DNA of 64,000 bases from Desulfatibacillum alkenivorans DSM 16219 (GTDB taxonomy: Bacteria > Desulfobacterota > Desulfobacteria > Desulfobacterales > Desulfatibacillaceae): assembly GCF_900142135.1 (NCBI RefSeq), contig NZ_FQZU01000027.1, positions 19,181-83,180 on the forward strand, in the 5' to 3' direction. The translations under genes were made by a program, and so were the position numbers. Of this stretch, positions 1 to 9,001 are shown piece by piece. The first letter of the stretch is position 1. Each line of letters begins with the position of its first letter. The notes beneath the pieces are model-generated. The model was not told the DNA's origin. It saw nothing but the letters and a program-made list of their open reading frames with translations, and ran no database searches.

Positions 1-1043
1 TTGGCGTTCACCGCCGCCCCCAGGGCGCACCCGTACCCGGCTTCTCCGTCCATAATCATGCCGGTTATTTTTTCCTGGATGTGGGAAGCCCGGCCGCTCA
101 CGCCGTTGACGTCCGCGGCCAAAGCCGCCGCCCCGGCGAACATGTCGCAATGGCCGGCGCTGCAAGCGCACTTGGACTGGCGATGGAGGCACGCAAAATA
201 CATGGAAAGGTTTGCGGCCTGCTCCCATTCCCCGCACATAAATAGGTTTTCCTCGGGCACAAACACATTGTCAAAAATGGTCATGGCCTCCACGCCCAAG
301 AACCGTGAACTCAGGGGGCTTTCCATGGACGTCTCCCGGGAGGGCCCCGGCGAAGGCCTGGCGATCATCTTGACGCCCTTTGCATCAATGGGCAGGGCGA
401 AGGACACGGCAAAATCCTTGTCCTCTTTTCCCAGGGCCCGGCAGGGCGCCACAACAACAAATCGGGTGCAGGGTCCCATGGTGGTATGGAGTTTGACTCC
501 GTTCACCACAACTCCGCCGGGCTTTCTCTCCACGATTCTCAGGTCCGTGGGCTCCGGCTGCCGGGAAGGTGGCAGGCTGCGGTCGCCCTTGGGGTCCATC
601 ATGCACCATGCAAAAGGAAGCCCGGTTTTATGAATTTTGATGATAAAATCCCTGTACCGGCTTAGGTAGTCCGTACCGTGCGCCGCGTCCACGTCGTGAA
701 TCATGGCCCAGGTGACTGAGAGCATATTGGAGCCGCAAGCGGAGCAAATCCGCCTGGAACTGACTTCACGAGTCAACTCCGCCTTGATAAACAGGTCCTC
801 CTTTTCCTGCTGGATGTGCATGCCCAGCCGGGGAATATCCTCGCCGGATATGGGAGACCTGACCACCAGGCGGTCCTTTAGTTCTGGTTCGAACAGCAAA
901 TCGCACCCTGCCGCCAAATGGTGTACGGTCTGCCTAAGCAACGGGTGAGAGGCCACGTCCTCCACCCTTTCGCCCCGGATGTATATTTCGGGGGAAACTT
1001 CCTTAAAACTCTCGCGAAACTGCTCGCCGGTAAGAATTGCCAT
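1..1043 (-). CDS. 4-hydroxybutyryl-CoA dehydratase / HpaB-family protein, 3' end outside window
   Basis: The gene reads leftwards from an ATG at 1043 and runs off the window, so about 347 N-terminal residues are visible. The protein belongs to the flavin-binding 4-hydroxyphenylacetate 3-hydroxylase / 4-hydroxybutyryl-CoA dehydratase superfamily. The four residues that hold the [4Fe-4S] cluster in AbfD appear to have counterparts: Cys100 and Cys103 (RICSACGS), His287 and Cys294 (HRQSKCAC). This favours a dehydratase or isomerase acting on a CoA ester over an oxygenase. The first pair is CxxC, whereas AbfD and the homologue at 48026 have CxxxC, so the substrate or cluster geometry may differ. 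An XRE-type regulator is divergently transcribed next to it and may control it. Family is fairly sure; substrate unknown. Confidence 0.8.
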   Translation of the reverse strand, partial: MAILTGEQFRESFKEVSPEIYIRGERVEDVASHPLLRQTVHHLAAGCDLLFEPELKDRLVVRSPISGEDIPRLGMHIQQEKEDLFIKAELTREVSSRRICSACGSNMLSVTWAMIHDVDAAHGTDYLSRYRDFIIKIHKTGLPFAWCMMDPKGDRSLPPSRQPEPTDLRIVERKPGGVVVNGVKLHTTMGPCTRFVVVAPCRALGKEDKDFAVSFALPIDAKGVKMIARPSPGPSRETSMESPLSSRFLGVEAMTIFDNVFVPEENLFMCGEWEQAANLSMYFACLHRQSKCACSAGHCDMFAGAAALAADVNGVSGRASHIQEKITGMIMDGEAGYGCALGAAVNA

Positions 1044-1189
1044 TGCATCCTCCTTTATGGAATTTTATACCAAGACAAATCAGCCTGATTCCTTGAATAT
1101 TCCATAAAATAGAGCTAATTATAAAGGTGGATTTCAATAGTATAAAATTGCTATACTCTAAGTTGAAGAATCTTGCCGGAGGAGAACCA

Positions 1190-1954
1190 ATGAACCGAAC
1201 CGCCAGCCTCATAGAAACCCTCAAACAGTACCTCAAAGCCAGAGGAACCACCTACAAGGAGCTGGCTAATGATCTGAACCTGAGCGAGGCGGCCATAAAA
1301 AGGGCTTTCTCAAAAAATGCCTTTACACTAGAAAGGCTGGAGGAAATCTGCCGGATTCTGGATATTGATTTCTTCGACTTGGCCCTCATGAATAAGCAGA
1401 GTGAACAAAAAGCAGACAACATGCTGACCCTGGAACAGGAGCACATCCTGGCCCAGGACCTCAAACTGTCCTTCCTTCTTTATTTTCTGGTTAACGGCTG
1501 GCCCGTATCCCTCATCCGTGAGCAATACCAGTACTCGGAAGCCGAGGTGATCCAAATGCTTGCCAAACTGGAAAAAATAGGAGTGCTGGAGGTGCATCCC
1601 AACGACCGGGTGCGCGTGCAAATTAAATCAAACTTGTACTGGCAGCCTAACGGCCCCCTGAACGCCGTCTATCAACAGGCGTTCATGGACGATTTCCTGG
1701 ACAGCCGATTCGGCAATTCAGGAGAATGCCTTGTGTTCAGCCCGGGGCAATTCTCCGAGGCGTCCCTGAAAATCATTCGAAAAAAAATAGACAATCTTAT
1801 CAAGGAATACAATCAATTGGCTGAAATGGACTCGGCCCTTCCCATTCAAAACCGGCGCAGCACAGGCATGTTCATCGGCTTTCGCCCCTGGGTGTTCAGC
1901 CTCATCGCCGACTTGCGCCGTCCTAAGGAAAAGAAGAAGCCTGCCGGCGCATAG
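1190..1954 (+). CDS. XRE/Cro-CI-type helix-turn-helix regulator
   Basis: 254 residues from the ATG at 1190, chosen because GGAGGAG lies 5-11 bases upstream; an earlier in-frame ATG at 1127 has no such site. Residues about 8-62 form a Cro/CI helix-turn-helix (TYKELANDLNLSEAAIKRAF). The remaining 190 residues look like a regulatory or dimerisation domain, containing a possible second winged-helix-like stretch (SLIREQYQYSEAEVIQMLAK), but I do not recognise a named ligand-binding fold. The gene diverges from the dehydratase-like gene at 1-1043 and precedes the redox/CoA cluster at 2296, so it could regulate either. The DNA-binding call is firm; the target is inference. Confidence 0.75.
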   Translation: MNRTASLIETLKQYLKARGTTYKELANDLNLSEAAIKRAFSKNAFTLERLEEICRILDIDFFDLALMNKQSEQKADNMLTLEQEHILAQDLKLSFLLYFLVNGWPVSLIREQYQYSEAEVIQMLAKLEKIGVLEVHPNDRVRVQIKSNLYWQPNGPLNAVYQQAFMDDFLDSRFGNSGECLVFSPGQFSEASLKIIRKKIDNLIKEYNQLAEMDSALPIQNRRSTGMFIGFRPWVFSLIADLRRPKEKKKPAGA

Positions 1955-2295
1955 GAAACGCCCCGGCCTCCCCTCCTTTAGCCGGAAGAACGGAGGACTG
2001 CGCCCTCAAGATTAACACATGCGACAATAATTTCCGATAATTAACGTATAAGACAATTAAAACTAACACATATGTTAAACGATCCTGCATAACAGCGCCA
2101 TCAACGCCCCAAATCATGATCCCCCTCCTGGCCTATACAATATATTCTGCATGCATTACCATTTGATTTCACAACATAAAAATAGCTAATTGAAAATTCT
2201 TCCGTGCAACAATCAACGTTCGGATGAATTTTTTACGGCACTGGCACGGCCCTTGCTCATTAGGAAGGACAAAACATCTCAAAGGAGGGGATCTC
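1955..2295. other. intergenic region upstream of the redox/CoA cluster
   Basis: 341 bases without a convincing gene, AT-rich from about 2010 to 2200. It contains a short palindrome TAACACATATGTTA at 2064-2077, a possible operator, and an AAAGGAGGGG ribosome binding site at 2281-2290 that fixes the start of the next gene at 2296. No clear sigma70 promoter could be chosen. Confidence 0.4.
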
Positions 2296-4059
2296 ATGGG
2301 GAAAACCGTCGCCATTACAGGCGTGAACAGCTATTTTGCCTCCACGCTCCTGCCGCAACTGCAAGCCGACCCTGACGTGGAAAAAATCGTCGGAATCGAC
2401 GTCACACCCTGGAGGGGCGGATTCAGCAAGGTGGAGTTCCATAGGGAGGATATCAGGAGCCAGGCCGTCGAGGACCTGTTCAAAGACGTGGATACGGTCT
2501 TTCACCTGGCTTTTGTGGTGAGCGAAATCCAGGACAAGAAAAAGACTTTTGACATCAATATTCAGGGCTCCAAAAACGTGTTCCAGGCCTGCGTGAAGAA
2601 TCAGGTGCGCAAGGTGGTGTACACCTCCAGCAACACGGTGTACGGGGCGTACAAGGAAATCCCGCTCAACGTGGACGAGGAGCAGCCGGTCTACCGCAAC
2701 AAGGAGAGCTACTACAACCAGAGCAAGGTGGACGTGGAGGCCTTCGCCCTGGATTTTTTCAAGGGTCATCCTGACATGGTATTCACCATCATCCGGGCGG
2801 CGCTCTTATTCGGGCCGCACACCAACAACATGTTTACGGACGTTTACAAAAGCAAAGTCACGGCCATGCCCCTGGGCAGCGTCGCCCACATCCATTACAT
2901 TCACGAAGACGACCTGGGCGAGGCCCTGCACTTGGCTTTCACCCACGACTTGCCGGGCATTTACAACGTGGGCGCGGACGACGCCGTGTCCTCCTACTGG
3001 ACCTTCAGAAAGGCCGGTCTCAAGGTCGTGCCCCTGCCTTTGTTCATGCTGAAGCCCATCGCGGACGCAGCATTCAAGCTGCGCATGCTGCCCGCCAGCT
3101 CCGGTTGGCTGGTGATCGCCAGCAACACCATATTTTCCAGCAACGCAAAATTCAAAAACGCAACGGGATGGAAGCCCAAATACACCTCGCGGGAAACCTT
3201 TCTCAGCTACCTGAAAGCCAACCAAAAAGTGAAGGAGGAAAAGCTCTCCCAGGCTTGGGTGGGCTTTTTATGGAAGCGAAATTACCTGCTGAAAGGCGCC
3301 ATGGGGATTTTGAAAAATTCCATCCGCGCCACGAGCGTCCCGGGCATACGCAAAGTCATGCCTTGGATGGACGTGCAAAAAAACAGCTTCACCTACCTGC
3401 CTGTCAACGCAACCATGGAAGCCGCAAACGAGGTCATGCTGCCCCAGGTGGTCCACGATTATATTGATCAGGCCGACAACCTGATCATCATGACCAAGTG
3501 CGGATGCCGCTCCGCCCAAAACTGCCAGCATCACACTCACGAGGTCGGCTGCCTGTTCATGGGCGATACCACCCTGGAATTCCCCAAGGGAATCAGCCGC
3601 AAAGCCACCAGAGAAGAGGCGCACGCCCACGTGGAAAAGGCCATATCCGCCGGTTTGGTCCCCATGGCCGGCAAGGTGCGCGTGGACAACGACATCTTTT
3701 TGGTCAAGGACCGGCAGAAACTTCTGAGCGTGTGCTTTTGCTGCCATTGCTGCTGCATGATGACCTATTTCAAGCATATCCCGCCCGAACAGTTGGACCA
3801 CGTCATGACGCCCGTGGAAGGCCTTTCCATGACGATTACGGACGACTGCAATGGCTGCGGCGCTTGCCTGGACACCTGCGGATTCGACGCCATCAAAATA
3901 GAAAACGGCAAGGCCGTCCAGACGGCCGCATGCCGCGGCTGCGGCCGCTGTGCGACCTATTGCCCCCTCGGCGCCGTGCACATTTCCTTGGACAATCCCA
4001 ACGCCGTGGAAGACGTCAAAGCCCGGATTTCCCGTTACGTCAATGTCAAGTCCGCGTAA
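2296..4059 (+). CDS. NAD-dependent epimerase/dehydratase fused to a cysteine-rich ferredoxin module
   Basis: 587 residues from the ATG at 2296, which follows AAAGGAGGGG. Residues about 1-330 are an extended SDR/epimerase domain: N-terminal nucleotide-binding VAITGVNSYFASTLLP, TSSNTVYG, and the catalytic Tyr-x-x-x-Lys as YYNQSK. Residues about 395-587 form a separate iron-sulfur module: KCGCRSAQNC from Cys402, a dense CFCCHCCC at 480-487, then two ferredoxin motifs (CNGCGACLDTC from 518; CRGCGRCATYC from 546). The fusion couples an NAD(P)-binding fold to several probable [4Fe-4S] clusters. The same Cys module returns in the next gene. First gene of a + strand cluster with a thiolase, a CoA ligase and a ferredoxin-nitroreductase, so a role in electron transfer during CoA-ester metabolism is likely. 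Exact reaction unknown. Confidence 0.8.
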   Translation: MGKTVAITGVNSYFASTLLPQLQADPDVEKIVGIDVTPWRGGFSKVEFHREDIRSQAVEDLFKDVDTVFHLAFVVSEIQDKKKTFDINIQGSKNVFQACVKNQVRKVVYTSSNTVYGAYKEIPLNVDEEQPVYRNKESYYNQSKVDVEAFALDFFKGHPDMVFTIIRAALLFGPHTNNMFTDVYKSKVTAMPLGSVAHIHYIHEDDLGEALHLAFTHDLPGIYNVGADDAVSSYWTFRKAGLKVVPLPLFMLKPIADAAFKLRMLPASSGWLVIASNTIFSSNAKFKNATGWKPKYTSRETFLSYLKANQKVKEEKLSQAWVGFLWKRNYLLKGAMGILKNSIRATSVPGIRKVMPWMDVQKNSFTYLPVNATMEAANEVMLPQVVHDYIDQADNLIIMTKCGCRSAQNCQHHTHEVGCLFMGDTTLEFPKGISRKATREEAHAHVEKAISAGLVPMAGKVRVDNDIFLVKDRQKLLSVCFCCHCCCMMTYFKHIPPEQLDHVMTPVEGLSMTITDDCNGCGACLDTCGFDAIKIENGKAVQTAACRGCGRCATYCPLGAVHISLDNPNAVEDVKARISRYVNVKSA

Positions 4060-4095
4060 CGGATTCAGGCCGACTTGCCAATATTCAGGCCACAT

Positions 4096-4183
4096 GGATT
4101 TTTCGGGGCACGATCCTTATCTCAAAGGACATACCTGGAACGTGCATTGACAATGCAGAGATAAGGTCATGTCTCAAAAATCC
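4096..4183. repeat. dispersed inverted-repeat element, copy A
   Basis: An imperfect inverted repeat whose arms run GGATTTTT...CCTTATCTC on the left and GAGATAAGG...AAAAATCC on the right. It is related to the elements at 16702-16771 and 44323-44409 but lies in the opposite orientation: the left arm here matches the right arm there. It sits between two genes of one cluster. It could be a mobile REP-type element or an mRNA hairpin. Confidence 0.65.
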
Positions 4184-4216
4184 TCAACCCCGCCCCAGCG
4201 AAACGGAGGAGTCGCC

Positions 4217-5125
4217 ATGGAACCCTATATGTTCAAGCACAAGAAAAAAGGCCTTGGCATACACAACTGGATCAAGTCCAAAACCGCCATAAAGCCCGGG
4301 GAAAAGGGCATTTCCCAGGCCATTGTGTTCTTTAAGGCCGTAATCGCCGGAGGCAGGCTGACCCATTATCCCGTCCTTAGCTACCTGTACGAAAAAGCGA
4401 TGTTCCTGCGCCCTTCCCGTAAGAAATTCACCAGCGGCGTGGCCCTGAACCTGAACGTGGATATCGCCGAAAATTCCAAGAATACCGCCATGCCCATCGA
4501 GTTGATCAAAAAGGCCGTGTCCGAAACCGCATACATCGCAATCATGCACCGCTGTTTTTGCCGATCCGCCCAGAACTGCAGCGACCATCCCCAGGATCTT
4601 GGCTGCATATTCATAGGAGAAGGCTCCAGGGCGGTGGTGGAAAAAGGCATCGCCCGAAAAGCCACCGTGGAGGAGGCCATGGAGCACATCGACCGGGCCG
4701 TTAAATCCGGCCTGGTGGGGCAATCCCTCTGGATCGAGGCCGAGCAATATCTCTGGGGCATCAAAGATGAAGACATGCACCGCTTTTTGGAGGTCTGCTT
4801 TTGCTGCCCCTGCTGCTGCACGGCCCTCAAATTGGCGAAAAACTCCCGGGACGATTTGCGGGACCGATTCCGCTCCATCGGCTGGAAAGCCGTGGTGGAC
4901 GAAAACTCCCCAAAGGAGTGCGGCCGTTGCCAGGTGTGCACGACGGCGTGCCCTCTGGAAGCCGTAAGCAACACAAACGGCCGGGCCGAAATCCGGGAGG
5001 ACCGGTGCATGGGATGCGGCATCTGCGCGGTCCAATGCCCCAACGACAAAATCCGCCTGCATGTCATGACGCCGCCCAAGGGGGATCTTAAGGATTACTT
5101 CTGGCAGCTTGACCTGGACCTTTAA
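4217..5125 (+). CDS. iron-sulfur protein with the same CFCCxCCC module as the upstream fusion
   Basis: 302 residues from the ATG at 4217 with GGAGGA upstream; an in-frame ATG at 4169 lies inside a repeat element and is less likely. Residues 113-122 read CFCRSAQNC-like, followed by a conserved GC motif; 194-201 read CFCCPCCC; two ferredoxin motifs follow (CGRCQVCTTAC and CMGCGICAVQC). This architecture matches the C-terminal third of the 2296 protein, so the pair probably arose by duplication, with the upstream copy fused to an epimerase. There is no signal peptide or membrane segment, so it should be a cytoplasmic electron carrier or a redox enzyme subunit. I know no characterised protein with this exact Cys arrangement. 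Confidence 0.75.
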   Translation: MEPYMFKHKKKGLGIHNWIKSKTAIKPGEKGISQAIVFFKAVIAGGRLTHYPVLSYLYEKAMFLRPSRKKFTSGVALNLNVDIAENSKNTAMPIELIKKAVSETAYIAIMHRCFCRSAQNCSDHPQDLGCIFIGEGSRAVVEKGIARKATVEEAMEHIDRAVKSGLVGQSLWIEAEQYLWGIKDEDMHRFLEVCFCCPCCCTALKLAKNSRDDLRDRFRSIGWKAVVDENSPKECGRCQVCTTACPLEAVSNTNGRAEIREDRCMGCGICAVQCPNDKIRLHVMTPPKGDLKDYFWQLDLDL

Positions 5126-5188
5126 ACCATGAATCCGAAGTTCAACTCATAACAATAAAATATCAATGTAACTCAAGGAGCAATCAGC

Positions 5189-6415
5189 ATGAGAGAAGCC
5201 GCCATAGTCGGGGCCGGCATGACGCCCTTCGGCAGACACCCGGAAAAAGGCATCAAGGACCTGGTTCGGGGCGCCGTGGAACTGGCCCTGGAAGACGCGG
5301 GCGTGGAGCCTGGAATATTGGAAGCCGCCTACGTGGGATCGGCCGCCCCCGGCCTCATGACCGGCCAGGAGCAGATCAAGGCCCAGGTTACGTTAAGCGC
5401 CATGGGGATCGACTCCATACCCATGTACAACGTGGAAAACGCCTGCGCCAGTTCGTCTTCCGCCCTGAACCTGGCCTGGACCGCCGTCAGCGCCGGAATA
5501 TTCGACTGCGTTCTGGCCGTGGGATTCGAAAAGCTCTACGACGAAAACCGGCTCAAGTCCTACATGGCCTTGGGAACCGCCATGGATATTGAAATGGGCC
5601 AGAAATACATGGAGGATTTTCAGGAGAAGCTGGGTCTGACGGACAAGGTTTTTTCAGACGAAGCGGGCGCGAAAAAAAGCGTGTTCATGGACATGTACGC
5701 CTTTTATACCCGGCGTTACATGGAGCAGTACGGGCTGACCCAGGAGCATTTCGCCAAGATCGCGGTCAAATCACACAAGAACGGCGCGCTCAATCCCAAC
5801 GCCCATTATCGCAAGGAGGTCACCCTGGATCAGGTGCTGAACTCCGGCGACGTGTCCTTTCCCCTGACCCGCATGATGTGCTCGCCCGTGTCTGACGGTT
5901 CGGCCGCGGTCATCGTGTGCAGCAAGGAGAAAGCCGCCCAAATCGCAAAAAAGCCCGTTTGGATCGAAGCCTCGGTCCTTGGCAGCGGCAAGCTGGGATA
6001 TGACATGGACGACACTCTGACCCGGCGGGTGGGTTTGAAAGCCTTCAAAGCCGCCGGCATCACGCCCCAGGACGTGGACGTGATCGAAATCCACGACGCC
6101 ACGTCGCCGTCGGAAATCATCGCGCTCATCGAATTGGGCGTCTGCCCGCCCCACGAAGCCCCCAAATGGATCGACGAGGGCTACATGGAGTTGGACGGCA
6201 AAATGCCCGTCAACACATCAGGCGGCCTGGCATCCAAGGGCCATCCCATCGGCGCCACGGGCCTGGCCCAGGTATACGAGGTGGTCAATCAACTGCGGGG
6301 AACCGCCGGAGAGCGCCAGGCGCAAAACAACCCAAAAATCGGAATGACCCAAAACGGCGGCGGAATTCTTGGGATAGACGGCGCCGCCATGGCTTTTCAT
6401 ATTTTAAAATCTTAA
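5189..6415 (+). CDS. thiolase-family acyltransferase, SCP-x / lipid-transfer type
   Basis: 408 residues; AAGGAG precedes the ATG at 5189. The nucleophilic Cys is at 86 (NVENACASSSSAL) and the catalytic His at 352 (SKGHPIGATG). The second Cys motif of biosynthetic and degradative thiolases is replaced by QNGGGILG, and EIHDATSPSE replaces the NEAFA region; both are typical of the SCP2-thiolase subfamily. Such enzymes cleave or form 3-oxoacyl-CoA, often with branched or bulky chains. Followed after 16 bases by a CoA ligase, so activation and thiolysis are probably steps of one pathway. Substrate not predictable. Confidence 0.85.
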   Translation: MREAAIVGAGMTPFGRHPEKGIKDLVRGAVELALEDAGVEPGILEAAYVGSAAPGLMTGQEQIKAQVTLSAMGIDSIPMYNVENACASSSSALNLAWTAVSAGIFDCVLAVGFEKLYDENRLKSYMALGTAMDIEMGQKYMEDFQEKLGLTDKVFSDEAGAKKSVFMDMYAFYTRRYMEQYGLTQEHFAKIAVKSHKNGALNPNAHYRKEVTLDQVLNSGDVSFPLTRMMCSPVSDGSAAVIVCSKEKAAQIAKKPVWIEASVLGSGKLGYDMDDTLTRRVGLKAFKAAGITPQDVDVIEIHDATSPSEIIALIELGVCPPHEAPKWIDEGYMELDGKMPVNTSGGLASKGHPIGATGLAQVYEVVNQLRGTAGERQAQNNPKIGMTQNGGGILGIDGAAMAFHILKS

Positions 6416-6431
6416 ATATGGGGGTGCAAAT

Positions 6432-7802
6432 ATGGAACTTGGAGATCTGAATCGCGAATATTGGAACATGGACATCGAGACCAAGCTGAACACGCCTGAA
6501 ATCAAGGAATTGCAGCTTGAAAAGCTCAAAAAGGCGCTCAAGTGGCAATACGAAAACACGCCGTTTAACCGGAAGCGCTTTGACAAGGCGGGCGTCAAGC
6601 CCGAGGACATTCAATCCTTTGAGGATTACGCCCAGGCCATTCCCGTGGCTGGTCAGGCGGATCTGCGGGAAATAATCCAGGAAGTGGGCCTGGACATGGA
6701 CGCGCTCATGCGGGAGTTGTTCGGCCCGTCCCGCATGGACGACCTGTATTTGATCACCACCACCTCCGGCACCACGGGCATTCCCACGCCCTACCCTAAT
6801 TTCCACGCGGGAATAAGGGAGATGAAGGAGCTTTTCCACAGGGTGGCATGGCGCATGGGCATGCGCCCCGGAGACCGGGTCGGCCTGTGCTTCGGCCTGT
6901 CCATGCACGCCGCGGGCACGCCCCAGATTTTATGGTTCCAGGATTTCCCCGGCATCACCATCGTACCCATCGGGGCCGAGGCCGGCACGGAGAAAATCCT
7001 CCAGTTCCTGAAGCTGTTCAAGGCCAACATCTTCACGGGAACGCCTTCCCTGGCCCTGCACCTGATCGAAAAATGCCCCGAGGTTCTGGGCCATCCGGTG
7101 AAGGATCTGGGCATCAAACTCATGATGCTGGGGGCAGAGCCGGGCGCAGGCATTCCGGAAGTCCGGCAAAAGCTGGAATCGGAATACGGCGCCAAGGTCT
7201 ATGACGGCGGCGGCGGATACGGGTGCTCCTGCGACTACCCCATTTACCAGGGCATGCACTGGCTGGCCGATGACTTGTGCTACTATGAGTTGCTGGATCC
7301 CAAAACAGGGGCTTCCGTGCCCATGGAAAACGGCGCCACGGGCCTCATGGCGGCCACGTCTCTCAATCCCGCAGGCGCGGTGTGGTTTGACATGCGTTTC
7401 ACCCTGAACGACATCCACCAGGTCTTCACCGATCCCTGCCCCTGCGGCAAAACCGGATTCCGGTATAAAATCGTAGGCCGGGCGGACGACATGCTTAAGG
7501 TCAAGGGCGTGCCAGTGTATCCGGCTTCCATTGAGGGCGTCATCCATTCCTTCCCCCAAGAGTTGACCGGCGCGTTCCGCATTGTCCTGGATGAGCCGCC
7601 CCCCAGGGTCGTTCCGCCGCTTAAGCTGAAAATCGAGTATACGGAAAACGTGCGCGAGGAAGAGCTTCCCTACCTGGAGGAAAAGGTCAGGGCCAAGATG
7701 AAATCCCTGCTTAAAGTCAATCCCGCCATCATGTGGCTGCAGCCCAACACCCTGGAAAGAGCGGTGAAGAAGACCCAGGTTTTGGAAAAAACCTACGAAT
7801 AG
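6432..7802 (+). CDS. phenylacetate-CoA ligase-like AMP-forming acyl-CoA synthetase
   Basis: 456 residues, the usual length of the PaaK group of adenylate-forming ligases. The P-loop motif TTTSGTTGIPTPYP lies at about 108-121; a later YDGGGGYGCSCDYP and the C-terminal GRADDMLKVKGVPVYP match the ATP- and acyl-binding motifs of PaaK-like ligases. The reaction would be ATP-dependent CoA activation of an aromatic or other carboxylic acid. It lies 16 bases after the thiolase and 14 bases before the nitroreductase gene, suggesting one transcript. The substrate is uncertain because PaaK-like enzymes are used for many acids. Confidence 0.82.
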   Translation: MELGDLNREYWNMDIETKLNTPEIKELQLEKLKKALKWQYENTPFNRKRFDKAGVKPEDIQSFEDYAQAIPVAGQADLREIIQEVGLDMDALMRELFGPSRMDDLYLITTTSGTTGIPTPYPNFHAGIREMKELFHRVAWRMGMRPGDRVGLCFGLSMHAAGTPQILWFQDFPGITIVPIGAEAGTEKILQFLKLFKANIFTGTPSLALHLIEKCPEVLGHPVKDLGIKLMMLGAEPGAGIPEVRQKLESEYGAKVYDGGGGYGCSCDYPIYQGMHWLADDLCYYELLDPKTGASVPMENGATGLMAATSLNPAGAVWFDMRFTLNDIHQVFTDPCPCGKTGFRYKIVGRADDMLKVKGVPVYPASIEGVIHSFPQELTGAFRIVLDEPPPRVVPPLKLKIEYTENVREEELPYLEEKVRAKMKSLLKVNPAIMWLQPNTLERAVKKTQVLEKTYE

Positions 7803-7816
7803 GGAGGACCGAAACC

Positions 7817-8860
7817 ATGTTGGAGAAGCACAAACACATCAGTTTTCCGCCCAAGACCGATTTTCCGGTTTTTCAGGTGGACGATGAAAAATGCATCGGC
7901 TGCGGGCGTTGCGTCAATTCCTGTCCGATCCAGCTATTGATGCTGAACAGCGACAAAAAAGCCCGGCCCAACGAACGCTACGATCACTTCCGGTGCATCT
8001 GCTGCCAGAACTGCGCGGCCTCCTGCCCCAATGACGCCATCACCATCCAGGGGGATTACCGGGTGCGCGAGGGTTTTTGGAAGAACGACAACCTGTTCGA
8101 GGGAGGCAAGACCTTTCCCGATCCCTTGTATTTTCGCAACGGCGCCAAGTATGAGGACTATGAAGATCAACTGACGGAAACGGAAAAGGTCATCTACAAC
8201 CGCCGCAGCATCCGCTTATACAAGAAAAAAAAGGTGCCCAAGGAACTGGTGCACCGGGTCATCGAAGCGGGCAGGTTCGCGCCGTCGGCGGGAAATAACC
8301 AGCCCTGGAAGTTCGTGGCCATCACCAACCCGGACGTCATCGAGGAGATCGACCAGATCTGCAAAAAACGGGTGAAGCTATTCCCCCAAATGCTTATGCC
8401 CCGCCCTTGGGTGGATAAGCAGGTTCCGGGGGACAAAAACGCCAAGCCCAAAAAATGGCAGAAAACCCTCCACTACCTGCTCTCCCGCAAAACTCCGGGA
8501 GACGTGGATCAACGGGTCCTGGGCGGCATCAACACCATTTCGAGCGATCCCGAGTATCGGACCTTTTTCCGGGCGCCCGCCCTCATCATCCTGGCAAAGG
8601 ACGTCAGGGGCATCGGCTCTCCGGACCTGGACCTGGGCATCTGCGGCCAAAACATGGTCCTGGCGGCCCATTCTCTGGGCCTGGGAACCTGCTGGGTCAG
8701 CCTCATCAAAGGGCTTACCTGGGACCATGGTTATGTTCGGAAGGTTTTAGGGCTGGAATACCCGTTCAAAATCCTGACCTCATTGACCCTGGGATATCCC
8801 GCAGGCCAGGTGGACAACATTGTTGCCAGGGAAAGGCAGCGGGTGAATTGGATCGAGTAG
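7817..8860 (+). CDS. ferredoxin-nitroreductase fusion flavoprotein
   Basis: 347 residues from the ATG at 7817, preceded by AGGGAGGACC; the longer in-frame ORF overlaps the ligase and is not needed. An N-terminal two-cluster ferredoxin (CIGCGRCVNSCP and CICCQNCAASCP, residues about 24-75) is joined to a nitroreductase/FMN domain (RRSIRLYKKKKVP, APSAGNNQPWKF, GLGTCWVSL). This fusion is common in anaerobes, and the domain passes electrons from ferredoxin to FMN for reduction of an unsaturated or nitro substrate. As last gene of the cluster it may be the reductase step. A weak hairpin follows at about 8877-8900 before the convergent gene. Confidence 0.85.
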   Translation: MLEKHKHISFPPKTDFPVFQVDDEKCIGCGRCVNSCPIQLLMLNSDKKARPNERYDHFRCICCQNCAASCPNDAITIQGDYRVREGFWKNDNLFEGGKTFPDPLYFRNGAKYEDYEDQLTETEKVIYNRRSIRLYKKKKVPKELVHRVIEAGRFAPSAGNNQPWKFVAITNPDVIEEIDQICKKRVKLFPQMLMPRPWVDKQVPGDKNAKPKKWQKTLHYLLSRKTPGDVDQRVLGGINTISSDPEYRTFFRAPALIILAKDVRGIGSPDLDLGICGQNMVLAAHSLGLGTCWVSLIKGLTWDHGYVRKVLGLEYPFKILTSLTLGYPAGQVDNIVARERQRVNWIE

Positions 8861-9001
8861 GGAAGCCCCCATGATCAGCCGTAGCCTCTCGGGCGGCTTT
8901 TGAATTTTGAGGGTACATAATCATTAGATATTGTTGGGTTTTGCAAGCTCCGCGCAACAAAACAATTGGGCATGATCTTGTCCCTATTCAAAAGCCTGCA
9001 A

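Noticed and set aside
1..633. 210-residue + strand ORF at the left end
   Set aside because: It is the antisense frame of the dehydratase-like gene, which has conserved cluster ligands.
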